Positions 59,458 through 64,000 of a DNA stretch of 64,000 nucleotides are shown piece by piece; positions within the stretch are counted from its first letter, which is position 1; every line of letters begins with the position of its first letter. The position numbers and the translations under genes are program-made. This DNA comes from Hamadaea sp. (GTDB taxonomy: Bacteria; Actinomycetota; Actinomycetes; Mycobacteriales; Micromonosporaceae). The stretch lies in assembly GCF_013362815.1 (NCBI RefSeq), contig NZ_JABFVK010000031.1:1-64000 (forward strand), written 5' to 3'. The notes beneath the pieces were generated by a model that saw only the letters and a program-made list of their open reading frames with translations, searched no databases and was not told the DNA's origin.

Positions 59458-61908
59458 ATGAGAAAGGCAAGGATCATCGGTGCGCTGGCCGCCGCCGCGC
59501 TCGTGATGACAGCGCTGGCCGGGACGCCGGCGTCGGCCGCGCCCACCCGATATGAGGCGGAGAACTCGCCGGCCGTGTGCGACGGCACGATCGACTCGAA
59601 CTGGACCGGATTCTCGGGGACCGGATTCTGCAACACCGCCAACGCCGTCGGCGGCTCGGTGACCTGGACGGTCACCGCGGCCAACGCTGGCACCGCAACA
59701 CTGGGCATCCGGTACGCCAACGGCACCACCACCGACCGCCCGGCCGACGTCATCGTGAACGGTGCGACTGCGGTGGCGGCGGTGTCGTTCGCCGGCACCG
59801 GAGCGTGGACGACCTGGGTCACCAAGACCGTCACGGTCCCGGTGAACGCCGGATCCAACACGATCAAGCTGGCCGCGACGACGGCCAACGGCGACGCGAA
59901 CATCGACTTCCTCGACTTCGAGGTGGCGCCGCCGCAGAACTACACCGACTATCAGGCGGAGAACTGCACGATCACGCAGGGCGTCGTCGAGTCGAACCAC
60001 ACCGGATACACCGGCACCGGATTCGTCAACGGCGACAACGCGGTCGGCAGCGGCATCGCCTGCACGGTGACCTCGGCTGCGGCCGGGACCTACTCGGTGG
60101 AGATCCGGTTCTCCAACGGCACCACGACGGTCCGGCCGATGGACGTCTTCGCCAACAACACCCTCGTGACGAACATCGTCTTCCAGGGCACCACGAACTG
60201 GGACACCTGGGCCACCCAGACCGTCAACGTCGCCCTCAACGCCGGAAGCAACACGATACGGCTGACCTCGACCACGGTCAACGGCGGGCCGAACCTCGAC
60301 CGGCTCCGCGTCGCCGCGCCCCTGGACACCCAGGCCCCGACTACTCCCGGCCAACCCGTCTGTGACCCGATCGTGCAGGACACGATCACCCTGACCTGGC
60401 CGACCTCTACCGACGACGTCGGGGTGGTGGCGTACGACATCTACCACGACGGCACTCTGCTGGCCTCGCCCGCGTCGTCGCCCTACACGCTGACCGACCT
60501 GAACTTCAACTTCACCTACCGGCTGTCCATCTTCGCGCGGGACGCCGCCGGCAACGTGTCGGCCACCAGTCCGCTGGCGACCAAACCGGACGGCAGCGGC
60601 TGTGTCACCGGGGCCAGCTCCGACGTCAGCCCGCCGACGGCTCCGACCAACCTCGCCTCCAGCAACGTCACCCAAACCTCGGTGAATCTGAGCTGGACTG
60701 CGTCGGCCGACAACGTCGGCGTCCGGCAGTACGTCGTGCAGAACGCGGCGAACGCCAACCTGTTCACCCTCAGCGGCAACCCGCCCGCCACCTCGGCCAC
60801 CGTGACCGGATTGACCTGCGGCACCTCGTACACCCTGCACGTGGTCGCCAAGGACAAGGCGGGCAACACCTCGCCGTCGAGCAACACCGTAGGCCCGTTC
60901 ACCACGAGCGCCTGCAGCCGCGGCACACCGCAGAGCCCCACCACGATCGCGGGCAGCTGGGACATCCCCTGGGACATCTGCTGGAACCCCCAAGGCACCT
61001 ACGCCCTGGTCACCCAGCGCGACACGCTCCAGGTCTACAAGCTGACGCCAAGTGGGACCAAGACCCTGATCGGCACGGTGCCCAACAGTGTCACCACCGA
61101 CGGCGAGGGCGGCCTGATGGGCTGCGCGGCCTCGCCCACGTGGAACGGAACCACCGACACCGACTGGTTCTTCATGCATACGTCGAACGACGGCGGCACC
61201 ACCCAGAACCGGGTGGTGAAGATGACCTTCAACGGGTCGACGCTGACGAACCGGACCGTCGTGCTCGGCGGCATCCGGTCTAGCCGGTATCACAACGGCG
61301 GCCGGATCCGGTTCGGCCCGGACGGCTACCTCTACGTCACCACCGGCGACTCGCAGCAGCAGGACCTCGCCCAGGACGTCAACTCCCTGAACGGCAAGAT
61401 CCTGCGCATCACCAAGACCGGCGCGGCCGCGCCCGGCAACCCGTTCGGGACGCGGATCTACAGCTACGGCCACCGCAATCCGCAGGGCCTCGCCTGGGAT
61501 TCGGCGGGCAACCTGTGGGAGGCCGAGTTCGGCAACGCCACCTGGGACGAGGTCAACCTCATCCAGTCCGGCAAGAACTACGGCTGGCCGATCTGTGAGG
61601 GCAGCTGCAGCACCTCCGGCATGACCAACCCCAAGTGGCAGAAGGGCGTCTCGTCCTGCTCGTGCAGCGGCATGGCGATCGTGAACGACACGATCTACCT
61701 CGGAGCGCTGCGCGGGCAGCGGATGTGGCGGCTGGAGATCACCGGCACCAGCATCGCCAACGAGTCCAGCTACTGGGTCAGCACCTACGGCCGGATCCGT
61801 TCCATCACCAAGGTGCCGTCGGACAACGCGATCTGGTTCGGCACCTCGAACGAGGACAACAACGGCGACGGCACCCCGGACGTCATCCGGCAGTCGCTGA
61901 TCAGGTAA
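59458..61908 (+). CDS. Secreted PQQ-type sugar dehydrogenase with CBM35 and FN3 modules
   Basis: An 816-residue protein: signal peptide 1-27, two CBM35-like modules (about 30-160 and 163-288), two fibronectin-III domains (about 294-385 and 395-482) and a glucose/sorbosone-dehydrogenase beta-propeller (485-816). The propeller shows DGEGGLMGCAASP, YHNGGRIRFGPDGYLYVTTGD, NSLNGKILRI, GHRNPQGLAWD and EAEFGNATWDEVNLI, the known PQQ-enzyme pattern. It would oxidise a sugar outside the cell while held on pectin by the CBMs. GAGGTGA precedes the ATG. Confidence 0.88.
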   Translation: MRKARIIGALAAAALVMTALAGTPASAAPTRYEAENSPAVCDGTIDSNWTGFSGTGFCNTANAVGGSVTWTVTAANAGTATLGIRYANGTTTDRPADVIVNGATAVAAVSFAGTGAWTTWVTKTVTVPVNAGSNTIKLAATTANGDANIDFLDFEVAPPQNYTDYQAENCTITQGVVESNHTGYTGTGFVNGDNAVGSGIACTVTSAAAGTYSVEIRFSNGTTTVRPMDVFANNTLVTNIVFQGTTNWDTWATQTVNVALNAGSNTIRLTSTTVNGGPNLDRLRVAAPLDTQAPTTPGQPVCDPIVQDTITLTWPTSTDDVGVVAYDIYHDGTLLASPASSPYTLTDLNFNFTYRLSIFARDAAGNVSATSPLATKPDGSGCVTGASSDVSPPTAPTNLASSNVTQTSVNLSWTASADNVGVRQYVVQNAANANLFTLSGNPPATSATVTGLTCGTSYTLHVVAKDKAGNTSPSSNTVGPFTTSACSRGTPQSPTTIAGSWDIPWDICWNPQGTYALVTQRDTLQVYKLTPSGTKTLIGTVPNSVTTDGEGGLMGCAASPTWNGTTDTDWFFMHTSNDGGTTQNRVVKMTFNGSTLTNRTVVLGGIRSSRYHNGGRIRFGPDGYLYVTTGDSQQQDLAQDVNSLNGKILRITKTGAAAPGNPFGTRIYSYGHRNPQGLAWDSAGNLWEAEFGNATWDEVNLIQSGKNYGWPICEGSCSTSGMTNPKWQKGVSSCSCSGMAIVNDTIYLGALRGQRMWRLEITGTSIANESSYWVSTYGRIRSITKVPSDNAIWFGTSNEDNNGDGTPDVIRQSLIR

Positions 61909-61980
61909 CCCATCGACCGCGGCCGTCCGTGCGCCGGCACGGGCGGCCGCCTGACGTCCGACAAGGAAGGAGACGGCCCG

Positions 61981-63009
61981 ATGTCCCTGAAGCCTCGTGC
62001 CGCCATCGCTACGGCGCTACTGCTCGTGCTCAGTGCGGCCGCCTGTGATTCCGGCAAGGAGACTCCCGCCGGAGGCGGACCGCAGAACGGTCCCGTCAAG
62101 ATCTATTACCTGCAGAAACAGGCCACTCAGGACTACTTCATCGGCGAGGCGGCCGGGGCCAAGAAGAAGGCCGCCGATCTCGGCATCGAGCTGGTCCTGG
62201 TCGACCTCGGCAACGACACGAGCAAGACGCTGGATTCGGTGAACGCCGCCATTGCACAGAAGGCGAGCGGCATCGTCATCGTCGTGCCCGATCCGTCGGT
62301 CGGCCCGGCCGTGGTCAGCGCGGCCAAGGCCGCCGGGATTCCGCTGCTGACCTCCGACGACCAGATCTGCGTCAACAAGCCCAGTCCGGCCGATTGCGCG
62401 AAGGCCGACGTGGTCCCGCGGATCGGGTTCAGCGGTACGCAGATGGGCGAGGAGGTCGGCAAGAAGGCCGCCGAGCTCTACCTCGCCTCGGGCTGGAAGC
62501 CGGAGGAGACCCGGATCATCGCGGCTTGGAAGCAGGACGTGAGCGTTTGCGGTGACCGGGTCAAGGCGGCTCTACCGGCGTTCAAGGCGGCCGGGGGACC
62601 GGACATCAAGGTCATCGAGGTCGGCACCGACAACACCCCGACCGACGCGGCGAACAAGGTGGCGGCGACGGTGACCGCGAACAAGGCGGTCAAGAACTGG
62701 ATCGTCTGGGGCTGCAACGACGAGAACGTCACGGGTGGGGTGACCGCGCTGGAGAACGCGGGCTACCGGCCGGACAACCTCATCGGCGTCGGGATCAACG
62801 GCGACCTGGCCTGCAAGGCGTGGAGCGCGGGCAAGGCCACCGGCACCAAGGCGACCCTGTGGCTCAACGGCGGTGAAGTCGGCGCGCTGGCCGTGCAGAG
62901 CATGTACGACAAGATAAAGAACGGCAAGGAGTTCGCCGCCGAGGCGTTCGCCAAGACCACCATGGTCACGCCGGACACCTACAAGTCGGCCGGGCTCGCA
63001 TGCGGCTGA
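61981..63009 (+). CDS. Sugar-binding lipoprotein of a CUT2 transporter
   Basis: A 342-residue periplasmic-binding-protein-like lipoprotein (signal ending LSAAAC, Cys22) of the ribose/arabinose-binding class. It shows KASGIVIVVPDPSVGPAVVSAAKAAGIPLLTSDD, IVWGCNDENVTGGVTALENAGY and GVGINGDLACKAWSAG. Similarity to AraF-like proteins suggests a pentose, or another pectin side-chain monosaccharide. AAGGAGG precedes the ATG. The stop overlaps the start of the ATPase gene by 10 bases. Confidence 0.9.
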   Translation: MSLKPRAAIATALLLVLSAAACDSGKETPAGGGPQNGPVKIYYLQKQATQDYFIGEAAGAKKKAADLGIELVLVDLGNDTSKTLDSVNAAIAQKASGIVIVVPDPSVGPAVVSAAKAAGIPLLTSDDQICVNKPSPADCAKADVVPRIGFSGTQMGEEVGKKAAELYLASGWKPEETRIIAAWKQDVSVCGDRVKAALPAFKAAGGPDIKVIEVGTDNTPTDAANKVAATVTANKAVKNWIVWGCNDENVTGGVTALENAGYRPDNLIGVGINGDLACKAWSAGKATGTKATLWLNGGEVGALAVQSMYDKIKNGKEFAAEAFAKTTMVTPDTYKSAGLACG

Positions 63010-64000
63010 CCGATCCCGTCCGCTCCGGCGACCCGGCCGGGGCGGACGGCCTCCGGGTCGAGGGGATCGGCAAAAGGTTCGGCCCGGTGCAGGCGCTCAC
63101 CGACGTCAGCATCGACTTCCCGGCGGGCAGCGTCACCGCGTTGCTCGGCGAGAACGGAGCCGGCAAGTCCACTCTGGTACGCGTCATCGACGGTCAGCAC
63201 GTGCCGGACGAGGGCCGAATCCTGCTCGACGGCGTCCCGCTCCGGCTGCGCTCGCCAGGCGACGCTCGCCGGGCGGGCATCCGGGTCATCCCGCAGGAGC
63301 CGGACATCGTGCCGCACGTCAGCGTCGCCGAGAACGTCTACCTCGGCTCCCTGCCCCGGCACGCGGGCCGGCTGGTCGACCGCGGGCGACTGCACCGCCG
63401 AGTAGCCGAGGATCTGGCGTCAATCGGCTTCGCCCATCTGATCGACCCTTCGGCGCTGGGCCGTGATCTGACCCCCGCTCAGCGGCAGCTCGTCGAGATC
63501 CTGCGGGCGTTGACCACCGACGCGCGCGTACTGGCCTTCGACGAGCCGACGTCATCGCTGTCCGAGCAGGAGACCGAGGCGCTGTTCGCGCTCATCCGAA
63601 GGCTCGCTGCGGACGGACGGTCGATCATCTACGTCTCGCATCGGCTCGCCGAGATCTTCCGGATCGCCGACCGGGTGGCGGTCCTGCGTGATGGCGCGCT
63701 CGTCGGCGTACACGGCGTCGAGCAGCTCGACGAGGCGGCGGTCGTGCGGATGATGGTCGGCCGCGATCTGGGTGCGATGTTCGCCCGCGGGCATGTCTTC
63801 ACCCAGGAGGTGGTCCTGGACGTCGATCAGGTCAGCACCGACGTGGTCACCGACGTCTCTCTGCGCGTACGCGCGGGGGAGGTGGTCGCGCTGGCCGGTC
63901 TGGTCGGGGCGGGCCGCTCGGAGCTGTGCCGGGCGATGGCCGGGGATCTGCCGATCCGTTCCGGGCAGGTGTCGGTCGACGGCCGGCCGGTCGGGCTGCG
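63000..64000 (+). CDS. Sugar ABC transporter ATPase (CUT2, AraG/RbsA type), 5' part
   Basis: An open frame running off the window end (333 codons seen of about 500). The first nucleotide-binding half has Walker A GENGAGKST near residue 46, signature region LTPAQRQLVEILRAL, Walker B VLAFDEPTSSL and switch VSHRLAEIF. A second half begins with the degenerate LAGLVGAGRSEL, the tandem layout of AraG/RbsA/MglA proteins. The ATG overlaps the binding-protein gene. A permease gene should follow beyond the window. Confidence 0.92.
   Translation, partial: MRLTDPVRSGDPAGADGLRVEGIGKRFGPVQALTDVSIDFPAGSVTALLGENGAGKSTLVRVIDGQHVPDEGRILLDGVPLRLRSPGDARRAGIRVIPQEPDIVPHVSVAENVYLGSLPRHAGRLVDRGRLHRRVAEDLASIGFAHLIDPSALGRDLTPAQRQLVEILRALTTDARVLAFDEPTSSLSEQETEALFALIRRLAADGRSIIYVSHRLAEIFRIADRVAVLRDGALVGVHGVEQLDEAAVVRMMVGRDLGAMFARGHVFTQEVVLDVDQVSTDVVTDVSLRVRAGEVVALAGLVGAGRSELCRAMAGDLPIRSGQVSVDGRPVGL

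Noticed and set aside
57356-61473. Two very long open frames (704 and 772 codons) antisense to the GH27 and dehydrogenase genes
   Set aside because: The sense frames encode clear GH27, CBM35 and PQQ-dehydrogenase domains. The antisense products are Val/Gly/Arg-rich shadows caused by high GC.
44534-61908. Recurring near-identical segments considered as a CRISPR or tandem DNA repeat
   Set aside because: They fall in frame within protein modules about 120 residues long and encode CBM35-like domains. Spacing and length do not fit CRISPR.

Overview
The window is high-GC actinobacterial DNA. GTG starts, ATGA/GTGA gene overlaps, a menaquinone-type succinate dehydrogenase, mycothiol/DinB-type proteins and type VII secretion-like small proteins all fit an actinomycete. 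The very frequent CGTACGC strings and the many secreted CBM-bearing hydrolases make me think of Micromonosporaceae, but that family-level guess is inference. One tRNA gene (Pro, GGG anticodon) is present. I see no rRNA, CRISPR array, insertion sequence or phage.

Layout. 1-1.8 kb: end of sdhA, then sdhB with a clear terminator. 1.9-13.3 kb: housekeeping and accessory singletons (ohr with a palindromic operator, alpha/beta hydrolase, cupin, aminoglycoside-phosphotransferase-like kinase, SDR, two acyltransferase-type proteins, a lincosamide-nucleotidyltransferase-like protein, secreted proteins including a trypsin-like protease). 13.7-24.7 kb: a mannoside-type catabolic locus. A GntR/UTRA regulator diverges from a tightly overlapping operon of binding lipoprotein, two permeases, ATPase, PHP phosphoesterase, sugar isomerase/epimerase, Gfo/Idh/MocA oxidoreductase and a GH38 alpha-mannosidase. 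A large hairpin follows. 24.8-32.3 kb: DUF2268 protease-like protein, a divergent glutamine-synthetase-like/amidohydrolase pair equivalent to a split FluG, a rhomboid protease, small proteins and the tRNA. 32.3-44.4 kb: TetR/hydrolase pair, a CBM2 secreted protein, a four-gene type VII-like cassette (YbaB-like, EspC-like, WxG-like membrane protein, membrane protein), cupin/TetR pair, cyclase, a GGDEF-EAL protein, an ArsR-type regulator divergent from a DinB-type gene, and two broken genes.

44.5-64 kb: a pectin/rhamnogalacturonan-type utilisation locus. It encodes a GH28, a GH105, a GH29-like enzyme, an unassigned lyase-like protein, a GH27 and a PQQ-type sugar dehydrogenase. All six carry two CBM35-like modules. 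A CUT1 transporter lacking its own ATPase, a GntR/FCD regulator and the start of a second (CUT2) sugar transporter complete it. A CCAAT/ATTGG-type sequence recurs in the promoter regions of this locus and is probably the operator of the local FCD regulator. The expected flow is extracellular backbone and side-chain cleavage by CBM35-anchored enzymes, uptake of oligosaccharides through the CUT1 system and of monosaccharides through the CUT2 system.

Window-wide patterns: many monocistronic genes have a TANNNT-type -10 box 6-7 nt before the start codon with no Shine-Dalgarno sequence, which points to leaderless transcripts. Intergenic hairpins, several ending in GATCA or sharing a GGTGGTACG arm, recur after gene ends.
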